Source of the DNA: Brachyhypopomus gauderio
Lineage: Eukaryota; Chordata; Actinopteri; Gymnotiformes; Hypopomidae
Direction of reading: 5' to 3'
DNA length: 64,000 bases
Assembly (NCBI RefSeq): GCF_052324685.1
Contig: NC_135220.1
Span: 372,001 to 436,000, forward strand
This document shows positions 25,001-34,702 of this stretch, one piece after another. The notes below the pieces were generated by a model. That model did not search any database. It was not told the DNA's origin and saw nothing but the letters and a program-made list of their open reading frames with translations. Positions within the stretch are counted from its first letter, which is position 1, and every line of letters starts with the position of its first letter. A program made the translations under genes and the position numbers.

Positions 25001-27935
25001 TGTGGACACCTCATCTTTGCGTTTGTGTCTACTGCAGAGTGTCTGCTACTGCCCTGCTAGTAATACGTGTCCAAGAGCACATTTAAGCAGAAGCTGAGTG
25101 GGAAACAGGAAGCAGAGAGAGTAGCGGGAGTCAGATTCCACATCGGCATGTTGCTGGATTATAGCGATCAATATAGAGCACAATGTAGAATCTTCACCTG
25201 AATCTATTCAGACGGCTGTTTGACAGCTACATTTAAATACATGAGAATATCATGGAAAACACAGCAAAGTCTTGACAGAACGTTAAAGGGTTTTTCCTCC
25301 ATAGACTGTACCCTTGTCATCCTGTTTCTTTTCCACTTTACACATTTCAATACTAAATCGACATATCAAAGGGATTTACAGCCCCACACTGTATTCTGGG
25401 CCCACTCTGTGACCCACATTATATACTCCAGTTCATATTGGTCCTTGTCTATTTCCTATTTGTCATTCCTGCATGGCCGTAGCAACACTGCACACTTTCT
25501 GTTCCTTATAGATTGTAGTGTCCCTGTGTGAATGTGATTATGTTCAATATTACTGTCCACTGAATTAATCTGAACTTAATTAAACCAAAGGCAAAGTAGC
25601 ATGTAACAAATTATACTGATAAAACAATGAAATGTCATTGCTGTAGCTTGAGGCCTCGCACCTTTAGAGAAGGCTGATTTCTTTAATGGTATTTTAAGCC
25701 TTGTGTGGCAGGTTAATGATTGCAAGGCAGGCTGGGAATCTTACCCTTTGTATGCACGGTCACATATCACATATGACATGTCACAGGCATCATTGATCGT
25801 CACCCAAGCTCATTTACTTACACATACACTCACAGACTAGACAAGTGCACACCAAGACCCACACTGCCTACAGGAAGGCCTGTCTGCCTCACACACATTA
25901 ACCTAAGGTCCAGTCTTATTAGAATCGTTCTCTTGTCACAGTTCATTCTTGGGACTCTGAAGTAATGCATTTGATTTTGCATGCCTCCTCTGCTAGGAAT
26001 GCATCTAAAACAGCATTTAATCGTTTGGCCCAGCTGCTGTAAGCATTGCAGGTGTGTTTCCCATAGTTAGCTCCCAGGAGAGTATCACTTTGATATTTGT
26101 AGGGGTTGATGCATTCCTTTACCGACTCAGAATTATCACACTATAACAGATGAGGCATTTATAGCGCATTTTGTTCCCCTCTCTCTTACACTCCCACACA
26201 AAATTCTATACACATAAGCATCCATTTGAACACCAGCCCGACTGGAAATGAGTTCCTTGTGTGGGTCTATTTATAGTCCTACTGGTGGAAAAATTTGGCT
26301 CTAAACAAACTGCTATTTTACATTAGATCAATGGTGGAGTGTCAGAGTAGACACCAAAACTTTATGTTAAATCAACAAGGCTAAATACTCAATCTGATGT
26401 AACACCAATTACCAGATGCAATGCAACTGATATACTAACTCATATACGAACTGATATACAAACTGATATACGAACTGATATACTAACTGCATTCTGTGGC
26501 CTTCAGTTCCGGTAAGCGGTAGAAGACTTGACGTTGCAAAGTATTGGTGTACAATAATCATACATGAACAGTCAAAGCTAAATGTGTCTTGAGCTATAAC
26601 ATTCACCCTTACTAACAACTCTGACAAAATAAAACAACTCTTAAAGATGTTATCCTTGTCCAAAAGCACTCTCCTCCTGTACTGTCTGGAGTCACTTATT
26701 GTGACTAGTATCTTCTTCCTCGAGGGCTTGGCAGAGGACCATGGCTTTGTCCCTCTTTCACTGGTTGTGAATGAAGCTAATAGTTCTCATCTAAAGTTAA
26801 ATGGCAGTAAAATGTCAAAGTACCCAGTTAACTGGGAAGCTCTGTGTAACCCTACCTATTTGTGCCGGCTGTTTTAGAGGCTAAGGTACTGAAAATAGCA
26901 CGCAGATATTACAAGATTTTTGCATAATGATCCCTCTTTCACATATTACAGAGACACAGACATGCACAAATACAAAATATTATTATTTCTACATTTCAAC
27001 ATAACATTATTATCATCTCTATAAAGGTTTTGAACTGAGCATTACTAATGAAATACTGTTATGCATGCTTCCAAAAATACCTTATATTTTAATCTCAGTG
27101 AACGCTAGGAAATATTTTGGCTTGGAGAAAAACTTAAATAAGCTCCCATGAACACATAAACAAACAATTAATTTACAAGTTTTCTTATAATAGTTGGAAC
27201 ATTCGAGTGTCACAGAGTAGACACACAATCACATACACACAAAGGTAAAAATGTTCCTGGTGAAACATTTATTACTTCCAACGTGATCTTCACACGATGC
27301 ACTCATCTCTGAGTCACAAACATTGTAACCCACCCTCCGTGTAGAATACATTTTGTGATAACACTAAACCCAGCGTAAAACCTGTTCATGGGATTACTCT
27401 CCATGCATCCAGGCTCACCTGCTTGTACAAGCAGCAGCTCGCAGGCGTCTCCTATTTTCGAGTAAACTGCGGCAGATTAAACCTACAGCAGTAATCCCAC
27501 AAACGAGGCACTGTGCTGAGCCCATCGCCAGTGTCAGCTTTAATGGCATTAGCAGTAATTCCAGTCAAACAAAGGCAGAGTGCTAGGAGAGCCCTGTGTG
27601 GCAGCCTGATAACAAAGCCTCGTTGGTAGAGCCAGAGAAGAGGGCAGTGCCACAGAGCTACTGGGAGCTGCACACAGGGTTAGTACTGGTTACAAAGAGG
27701 GGAGTGAGACCATGACTCTCATGACTCTAAAATCTGAAGGGGGGGGGTAGTTGAGAGAAAAGGGTACAAAATGGATTTTTAAAAATAAGATATTACTGCA
27801 CTAGATTCAGAAACTACTTTTGAGCAACATTTCAGTGGAGTTGATGAATTTTCTCAAACAGTATGTTAGAAAAATAACGATCAAGTCAAATTGATCATAG
27901 CCAAGATGTGAGTGTAACAAACCAACTGCTTCCTT

Positions 27936-27974
<39 letters not shown>

Positions 27975-29682
27975 CCTTGACATCCTCAATATGTCAATAC
28001 TTCAGATTTACACAAATACTTGTGCAACGAGGAAACAAAGGAAAATCTGGATCTCTTCCAGAGGAACAAAAATGTTAAAATAAAGGTGAAGTCCATTTTG
28101 AATCAAAATATGGTAAAGGCCATGATTGTGTAAAAGTATAAACTGATGGGAGCAATTTTTGAGTTGTCAAAGAAGGAGAAGGGAAGGCTCTGACTTAAAG
28201 TCCATTTAAGTGTGTGACCAACCTTAATGCAGCATATACATCATCTGAAGGACCATGACCATCTGAGCACTCCTGAGGGACATAATCACATCTTCAGCAT
28301 GCTATAGTGAACTCCTGCAGCTTCGCATTGAGACAGATTGCAACAGTAGGAAACTGTGCCCCATGCCTTGGGTGTGTATGCCACCTGAGAGACCTTTTTG
28401 GGACCGTGTTATAGTCCATGAGGTACCAGGCTGAGTAATCTTTTAGAGACGTGAGGAAGGTTCCTCATATTGCTACTGTTCAAAAGACAAAAGGGATTTT
28501 AGGGTGTGCTTAAGCCGATTTCTGGCTGACAGCCTGAATGAATGGATGAGTAGACGATTCTCTCTGGGAGATTATTGACCCAGAAGCTTGTCAGAAGGAG
28601 AGGAGGAGAGACCTGCTACGTTCATGGCTTGGAGATGATGAACTGGCACGAGACAACAGGAAGTGCTGGATAGCGATAATGGAGAGGACGTTTCTTCACA
28701 GCAATCTTCATAACTCAACCTCATCTAGTGATACCGACTGACATTTGGTTACTGTATCAATGCTAATTGACAAGCAAATTCCACACATAAGATTGTATAT
28801 TTTTATATACAAGTAAAATAATACACTTCAACAGCTTTTAGCAATGTTCTGTGATCATGAATATTTGTCTATTTTTTGAAGCACGCGTTTGTAGCATTTG
28901 CCGAAAAGAGTGAGTCAGGTGTGAGAAACCCAACCAGAAGAAGAAAGGAAATATAATACGTTACAGAGTGAATTCGTCCCTACCGTACGTGACGCTTTTT
29001 TGCACCGTATTGTCCTTATTCACAGTTCATACACAATGTATAAACTAATTTCCATTGTGCCATCATCCCACGGGCGCTCCATCATTACAGATGTTGGCCA
29101 TACGATCGTATGCATATAACAATATTGTATATACTTTGTTCACACTTACCTCCAGGCCTGAGATAGCTGGAGGATGTGCACGAGGCTCTGGAAAAGCCAG
29201 ATGCACGCTCTGCAGCAGGTCTGGACCTTGGTCCGGGTTCCTGTGGTAGGCACTGCCCCAACCGCGACAGAGTGGCCAGCGCCCCGCGGATCGCTGCCCT
29301 TGGTGCTGAAATGGCTTTCCGCACTGGACGCTGCCACAGCAGCCGCGGCCGCCGTGCCGGTTCCGTTCGAGTCGGAGTAATCGTAAGCGAACCATCGGAA
29401 ACTCAGAACCTGCACCACTACGGACGGAATTATAATGAAAACAAGCGTAAGCGCGAACCACCAATAGTCCCGTCTGAGGTAGTAGTCCGCCGCCAGCCAC
29501 AGGTCAGAGGCCCCGTCGGAGAAAAAGACCAAGAGAGCACAGAGGGTCCAGCAACAGTCCAGCAGCGAGTACTCTTTCTCGGCAGGCCGGTACTGTGGCG
29601 AGCGCTGCCCGGGACTTGGTAGGCACGTTGGCGGGATCTCGCTCTGCAACGAGGCGGCAGCACCGTCTGATTTCGCGGCCAT
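19024..29682 (-). CDS. xkr7: XKR7, XK-related membrane protein, 3 coding exons
   Basis: XK/XKR proteins are polytopic plasma-membrane proteins, and some paralogues (XKR8, XKR4, XKR9) are caspase-activated phospholipid scramblases; XKR7 has no established scramblase activity. Coding exons in transcript order: 29682-29150 (533 nt), 22418-22219 (200 nt), 19988-19024 (965 nt). GT-AG borders fit in phase and total 1698 nt, 565 aa plus TGA. Exon 1 starts [10 protein letters not shown], as in mammalian XKR7, then a first membrane block [20 protein letters not shown]. Exon 2 has the family block [20 protein letters not shown]. Exon 3 has [32 protein letters not shown] and several hydrophobic helices. 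The cytosolic tail, with [20 protein letters not shown], ends YETTV, a class I PDZ-ligand type terminus (inference). An in-frame upstream ATG extends the exon 1 ORF to 29889, but MAAKSDG is the family start. Confidence 0.96.
21565..21680 (+). repeat. Tandem repeat, ~46-bp unit
   Basis: The unit 'ccttatcttagctgctattg' plus 'acgctttatcttagctagca' plus 'tcacat' occurs twice in a row and then begins a third time. Each unit is itself built from two TTATCTTAGCT half-units. Confidence 0.85.
22178..22203 (+). repeat. Poly-G tract beside xkr7 exon 2 donor
   Basis: A run of about 23 G, broken once by A near its start, ends about 15 bases from the exon 2 donor (C-run on the coding strand, inside intron 2). 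Its length may be affected by sequencing error. Confidence 0.8.
26428..26490 (+). repeat. Short tandem repeat, ~14-bp unit
   Basis: The unit 'aactgatatacgaa' and single-base variants repeats about four times. On the minus strand it gives the repeated peptide QFVYQFVY in a chance ORF. Confidence 0.85.
27940..27973 (+). repeat. (TC)n microsatellite in xkr7 intron 1
   Basis: Perfect TC dinucleotide repeat of about 30 bases ending in ccctccc. Confidence 0.9.
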
Positions 29683-29721
29683 GTTTGTTGTAGAAAAGAG
29701 AGTATAAAAGAGAGATAGGAG

Positions 29722-29760
29722 TGAGAGAGAGAGGGAGGGAGGGAGGGAGGGAGGGAGGGG
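29722..29760 (-). repeat. (CCCT)n / (GAGG)n tract in xkr7 5' leader
   Basis: About nine tandem GGGA/GGAG units lie 40-80 bases upstream of the xkr7 start codon. On the coding strand this is a CCCTCC-rich pyrimidine tract, probably in the 5' UTR or core promoter. No TATA box is evident. Confidence 0.75.
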
Positions 29761-29889
29761 TCGTATGTGTGTGTGTAGGATGTGTGTGGGAGGGATAGGA
29801 AAGAAGAAAGAGGGCTGCGATAGCGGGGTCCCTTTTTCCTTTTTGAGCATCAAACTCTTGCCAGTTGTTGTGGGAGACCTGTCTGTCAT

Positions 29890-31566
29890 TCAATATTATC
29901 TGAGTGAAGTAGTCTAATAATGCACAATTACGAGGTGTCCAAATGCCTGCAGGTCGTTTAGATTGCGATAAACGATTAAACGAAACAGGGTTCCACGTTG
30001 AATGGATCATTCCCCGGCCCCCAGGGAACAAGTCGTACGATGCCCTGAATATGCTTCAATATTGATTCTGACCAGACATTTTGGATTAGCAATCAAATCA
30101 AATCTACTCAATAAAAGTTCATTCAGGAGCTATAAAAGCTACCAAACCAGTATTACTAAAGCAACAACGAAATATAAAACTGTGGTAAATCGATGTGCTG
30201 TAGGGTATCATTAGCAACACTGGGCAATCGGGAGAGATAGAAAAAAGGAGGTGAGATTTGGTTGATACTTGCGGGTATAATATTCTTGCACAGAGCGCAT
30301 TGCATTGACAGGCTAATATTGTGCCTGATCTCTCTTTGTCACACTGTCTTCTGAGGAATAGCGCCACCTAGACGTTCACCTGAATGGTTGTATAATACAC
30401 CGCGAGTAGTAACCCCCCCCCCCTCCCCCCCCCCCAAAACCAAATTTGCTACGTCTCTATTCTGGCCTTTATTGCCACTCAATATTTTTATAGTTTAATA
30501 TCCAATTTTATACACTACTGCATAAATTTTCAAACGCCTGTGGGTTATTTAGACTGTGATAAACGACAGGCAATAAACAGTAAAAAAAATTAGTCGAGCA
30601 AGCAGTTGATTTCGAAGTGTGGATTATAAAGTCATTAACGTCCAGTGTCTTGATAACCAGTATTTCATTTTGTTCTGGCAGCGGCCTGCAATTGCTTACG
30701 CTGCGTAATAACGAAACATAAGATAATAAACAAAAGCAAACTGTATTTTTGCAAGCTGCCACATTACATCGACCTAACCGTGATTAGCAGAAGCTGCTGA
30801 CACAGCATCTGAACGTTACATATTCACCTGTTCAATTTTCATGAGCACATTTTCATTACAAAGTTTAAAAGTGACAGACTCACAGGCAGACATACAGACA
30901 AGTACAAAATTAAGGAAACGTGGGCCAATTAAGGCACTACGTGCCGCGCTCTGTTAAAGAAACGTGAAAATAAGACCCGCAGTGCCATCAAGCTGCTCGT
31001 AGCCCCTTGATCTGTTGGCAAGGCTTCTGCTGAGTTAAAGCGAGAGAAGGCGACCCACTCGAGCCCATAAGACGGATTTGGCCGTTCAGTTTGAACGCTG
31101 ATCCGGTAAGAAACAACCAGTGTAGCGGTGCTGACACCTATTGGTTAAATACAGGAGTACATCAAATAACCTAGAATTAGAAATTGTACAACAATTTAAT
31201 TTGGAAGCATCACATGCATTTGGGACGAAATGGATTAGTAGAAATTGCGGGGAAATCTTGTGGTGAAGAACGTCACTATGTGTTTAGTTTAGTGCAGTTG
31301 ATTGCAGCAAAGCTTTGGTGTATAGATCGAGGAGACCTACTCATTTGCACACCAAATGTCCAGTGGATTAGTCATCTCACCTAAGTATAAACATATAATA
31401 CATATTAACACTACCCTGTCAGAAAACTGAAAGATTCTATTACATATTTACTCATGAGCTGCTCCACCACTTTGTTATTGGGGTTGAAGATAAAAAAAGC
31501 TGCGATGCAAATTCCATAGGCCAGTCTCTGACGTACTTCCTCTTCAGTTCTCCTGCGGGCTTTTCA
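29890..31566. other. Intergenic region upstream of xkr7
   Basis: No supportable gene or recognised repeat, apart from a C-rich tract at 30412-30436 (cccccccccc-t-cccccccccc). It is the start of the long transposon-filled gap between xkr7 and oprl1. Confidence 0.6.
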
Positions 31567-31574
31567 CTTCAAAT

Positions 31575-32769
31575 TAGAGGTCTGCATTCCCGCGGTAATC
31601 CCGCGGGACCCGACAGAATATCTTGCGGCGCGGGACAGAATTTAATTGTTATTGGCGGGAGCGGCGATGCGGGAGCGATGCGGGAGCGGGACCACATATA
31701 CATGTAGAAAAATCCCGCAAATTAATAGTCTAGAAAATTATAATAATAACAACGCAATGATTTCCATGCATAAGGAACAGGACGAAAACAACTAATAATT
31801 CAGTAAGTAAGCAATAAACTAATTCAAAATATTGGCTAAGCAACTGATCACGTGAACATGAAGTGTGCGTCATTTTGTCATTTTGATACAGAAATGGCAG
31901 AGACTGTAGACCAGGGGTCGGCAACCTTTGAGACATGGAGTGCCAACTTTAACATGTCCAGTCAATGAGTGTGCCACTATGGCGGCGAGTTTAAATTGTT
32001 GACCGAGGAGGGGGGGAGGTGTAAATCGACACAAAAAGTATTATATCGCGATCGATCGCCAAGTTTAAACGCCTCCGCCGTTCGCGCGAGGTGTGCGTGC
32101 CGAGTCGCGCGCTACGGTCACTCGCGAAAGTATAATCCATTAATATAATAATTTATATTAAAATATATATTTTTGCTGATGCTGGTCCAGCGTGTCGCGT
32201 GCCAGTGACTATGCCTCGGTGTGCCAATGGTGCCACGCGTGCCATAGGTTGCCGACCCCTGCTGTAGACGGTCAACCAGTTTCAGCTGTGGAAAATTCTA
32301 TTAAAACAGGCGAATACACCACAATTAAGCCAACTACAGGAAGGTCTGATGTATGGAAGTCATATTCCATTGTAATTAATGGAGAGGGAAATCGGCTTGT
32401 TGTGATACATGTCAGAAAGTGTTGGTGTACGTCACCTAACGGGATGTGTTTGGACTGTGATAAGAAATGGGACAGCGCGATCCATCGCTATTGCTGTTTT
32501 AATAAATACATAAGAAAATTTCAAGTACTAAATCTAATTAATTCAATTCATATTAGGATTGCGGGCGGGGGCGACAGAAATGTGTATGTGGTGGGGGTGC
32601 GGGATTAAAACAAGCGATTTTTTGGCCGGTGCGGGCGGGAGCGGGATTAAAACAAGCAGGTGTGGGCGGGAGCGTGATTAAAACAAGCGATTTTTTGGCG
32701 GGAGCGGGTCTAAAACAAGCGGGAGCGGGCGGGAGCGGGATTAAAAAAGCAGTCCCGCGCAGACCTCTA
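31575..32769 (+). mobile_element. hAT-type DNA transposon, internally deleted
   Basis: The ends are inverted (TAGAGGTCTGC at 31575, GCAGACCTCTA ending at 32769). They are flanked by a perfect 8-bp target duplication CTTCAAAT at 31567-31574 and 32770-32777. An 8-bp duplication is diagnostic for hAT-superfamily insertion. Subterminal DNA is rich in repeated 'gcgggagcgggattaaaaca' units, as in fish hAT elements. A start of coding sequence at 31894, interrupted after six codons by a nested element and resuming at 32270, gives peptides such as TTGRSDVWKSYSIVI that look like a BED-type zinc-finger N-terminus. No catalytic domain remains. Confidence 0.9.
31912..32261 (+). mobile_element. Non-autonomous hAT element nested in the hAT above
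   Basis: A 350-bp element with terminal inverted repeats CAGGGGTCGGCAACC (start) and GGTTGCCGACCCCTG (end). A perfect 8-bp duplication CTGTAGAC lies at 31904-31911 and 32262-32269. It landed in the sixth codon of the surrounding element's ORF. Its interior contains 'tattatatcgcgatcgatcg', shared with copies near 51.7 and 55.2 kb, and a piece (cgcgcgctacggtcactcgcgaaagtata) shared with the elements at 53.4-55 kb. There is no coding capacity. Confidence 0.93.
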
Positions 32770-32975
32770 CTTCAAATGCTTCATTCAGCGCAGTCTGCAA
32801 TCTTAAACCGGCAGTGAAAATGGGTGCCGAAGCAGCTCTGTCAGTTTATGTCGTAACTGTTAGGATTGGTTATGCAGGCATGAAAATCTGTCACCTTTCG
32901 GCGAAATTCGCCGTTTTGAAGTTGAAAAGGGTGACCTACGTGAATCGTGTAGATCCGATGAGTTTTTTGTTTGGG

Positions 32976-32988
32976 GGGGGGGGGGGGT
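32976..32988 (+). repeat. Poly-G tract
   Basis: G homopolymer of about 14 bases in repeat-rich intergenic DNA. Confidence 0.7.
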
Positions 32989-33214
32989 GTCGGGAGATTA
33001 TATTTTAATTATCATATTGACTTAATTAGCAAACAGAGCACTTCCGAAATTGGCAATTTCAATGACAGTGGACAGCAGTTTCCGCCCAGAACCTTCATAG
33101 AGGCCAAATAGCGTTTCAATCATACGAACGTTCTTCATTCATGTCATTCATTTACTGCTAAGTTGGACGAGAAGCAGGACCTAGTGCTACACCGCGGACA
33201 TGTCAGAAGAGCGA

Positions 33215-33402
33215 ACATTTACCACTACATTTACCACATCGTACATTTACCACTACATTTACCAGATCGTACATTTACCACTACATTTACCAGATCGTAC
33301 ATTTACCACTACATTTACCAGATCGTACATTTACCAGATCGTACATTTACCACTACATTTACCAGATCGTACATTTACCACTACATTTACCAGATCGTAC
33401 AT
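33215..33402 (+). repeat. Minisatellite, ~28-bp unit
   Basis: Tandem copies of 'cgtacatttaccactacatt' followed by 'taccagat', about six full copies and one shortened copy. The array is open in more than one frame (repeats of LPLHLPDRTF and YHYIYQIV), which reflects its 28-bp period and not selection. Confidence 0.92.
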
Positions 33403-33930
33403 TTTAAATTGGGTGGATTTAATTGGGTTATTAATGGTTTCAATCGTTTTCATATTTTGCGGTAAAACAAAGTTACTGCCGTTCGCTACAGCGTTGAACA
33501 CTGTCAGATCTAACCACAAGCTCTTGTGATAATAGGCCCATCTATCTACCTATTTAAGTTCGCGTCATCCCCGTGTAGTTAACGGTGACATAAAATAAGA
33601 AACAAGATTTTTTCTAGTGTGTCTGTAGTTGTAACTGGTGAATCCAGGGACGTGTGAGGATCACATTCGCACCAGGGCTGAAAAGGTTGAAGATGAAGTT
33701 GTAAACTCTTGTCGTTTGAGTCTACCCTGTGCTTTAGCTCATGTTAGAAAATAAAAACACGTAAACCTGGTATTTTTACAATAATTTTCGCCGCTGATGT
33801 ATGTATTGGTTCATTAAGACGTAATGGTTTTGACTGAGCCATCCGGAATGGCGAAAGCGGCTTCTTGCGTTTACATTGAATCCATTGACATGACAGTAAA
33901 AAAAATTTTTTTTATGGATTTTACTATATT

Positions 33931-34216
33931 TTACGGAGCCCGTAAGGTGACATCATGTAAAAAATAAATAAATAACGCGTGGCCACGACTTATTAACGCG
34001 TGGGAACGAGATACTAACGTCGCCTTTCACATGCGGCAACAAAGTTTATTTTTTCAGTTCGCGAACTGACTGCCCAAGGAAGGTAAACCTGGCCTTATAT
34101 AAAGTAATACTTAATTATCTTGTTCGCACGCGTTAGTAAGTCGTTCGCATGCGTTAGTAAGTCGTGGCCACGCGTTATTATATTTTTTACATGACGTCAC
34201 CTTACGAGCTCCGTAA
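33931..34216. mobile_element. Palindromic (foldback) MITE, 286 bp
   Basis: Left arm begins TTACGGAGCCCGTAAGGTGA and the inverse of the right arm begins TTACGGAGCTCGTAAGGTGA. The arms match for about 60-80 bases, including 'acgcgtggccacgactta', so the element is nearly a full palindrome. TATT flanks both ends (33927-33930, 34217-34220) as a possible 4-bp target duplication. No ORF. It lies only about 20 bases from the left duplication of the large element at 34242. Confidence 0.82.
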
Positions 34217-34241
34217 TATTTGGCATCACCTGTCGCTGTAT

Positions 34242-34382
34242 TATGGAACGCCATTTGGCTCAAAACGTCTAGAATGACGTCCGTGTTAACACGTCAAATT
34301 TGGACGTCTTAAGACGTACAAAAATGCCGTGTTAAGACGTTACTTTTTGACGTCTTAAGACGTTTTAACGTCTTAACACGAC
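34242..34382 (+). repeat. Left terminal inverted repeat of the 14.6-kb element
   Basis: 141 bp matching the inverse of 48684-48824. After the terminal 30 bases it consists of alternating short palindromes (gtgttaacac, gtcttaagac, acgtcttaagacgt). Either strand alone could form serial hairpins, or the units could be transposase-binding repeats (inference). Confidence 0.93.
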
Positions 34383-34477
34383 AAAATGTGCCGTGTTAAC
34401 ACGTAACTTTTGGACGTCTAAAGACGTTTAGATGTTTAGACTCCCATACTATTGGTGGCCGCCAATATACCCACCCC

Positions 34478-34590
34478 TTGTTGACGTAGGGCTTACGTTT
34501 TAGTCACATGGGCTCTACGTTGCGGTGACATGGCCTCTACGTTGTGGTTACATGGGCTTTACGTTGTGGTCACATGGGCCTTACGTGGGC
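34478..34590 (+). repeat. Tandem ~22-bp repeat upstream of the transposase gene
   Basis: About four imperfect copies of 'cacatgggctctacgttgtg' plus 'gt' lie between the left inverted repeat and the first ATG of the transposase. The regular period and position suggest a promoter or protein-binding array; this is inference. Confidence 0.7.
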
Positions 34591-34702
34591 TGGTTCTGGG
34601 GCTACGTATCTATCACGTGACTTAGATGAGGCGGTGAAGGTGTGTTTGGAATAGTCCATGTGGGTTTATTTGCGCAGGTAATTTGGTCGAGTAGAGAACG
34701 CG

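Larger units (their letters stand above)
22419..29149 (-). other. xkr7 intron 1
   Basis: A 6.7-kb intron with no supportable internal gene. Visible features are a purine-rich stretch at about 24345-24440 (agaaagaaagagagaaag), a short tandem repeat at 26428-26490 and a (TC)n tract at 27940-27973. The remaining sequence contains only short chance ORFs. Confidence 0.7.

Noticed and set aside
29683..29889. In-frame N-terminal extension of xkr7 upstream of MAAKSDG
   Set aside because: The extension is low-complexity (Pro/Ser/Leu from a CCCT repeat) and MAAKSDG is the start shared with mammalian XKR7.
33215..33402. CRISPR-like regularly spaced repeat
   Set aside because: Units are head-to-tail without unique spacers, and the window is vertebrate; it is a minisatellite.
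33163..33529. Overlapping ORFs of about 100 codons with repeated peptides
   Set aside because: They are translations of the 28-bp minisatellite in several frames; no start context, splice signals or family match.
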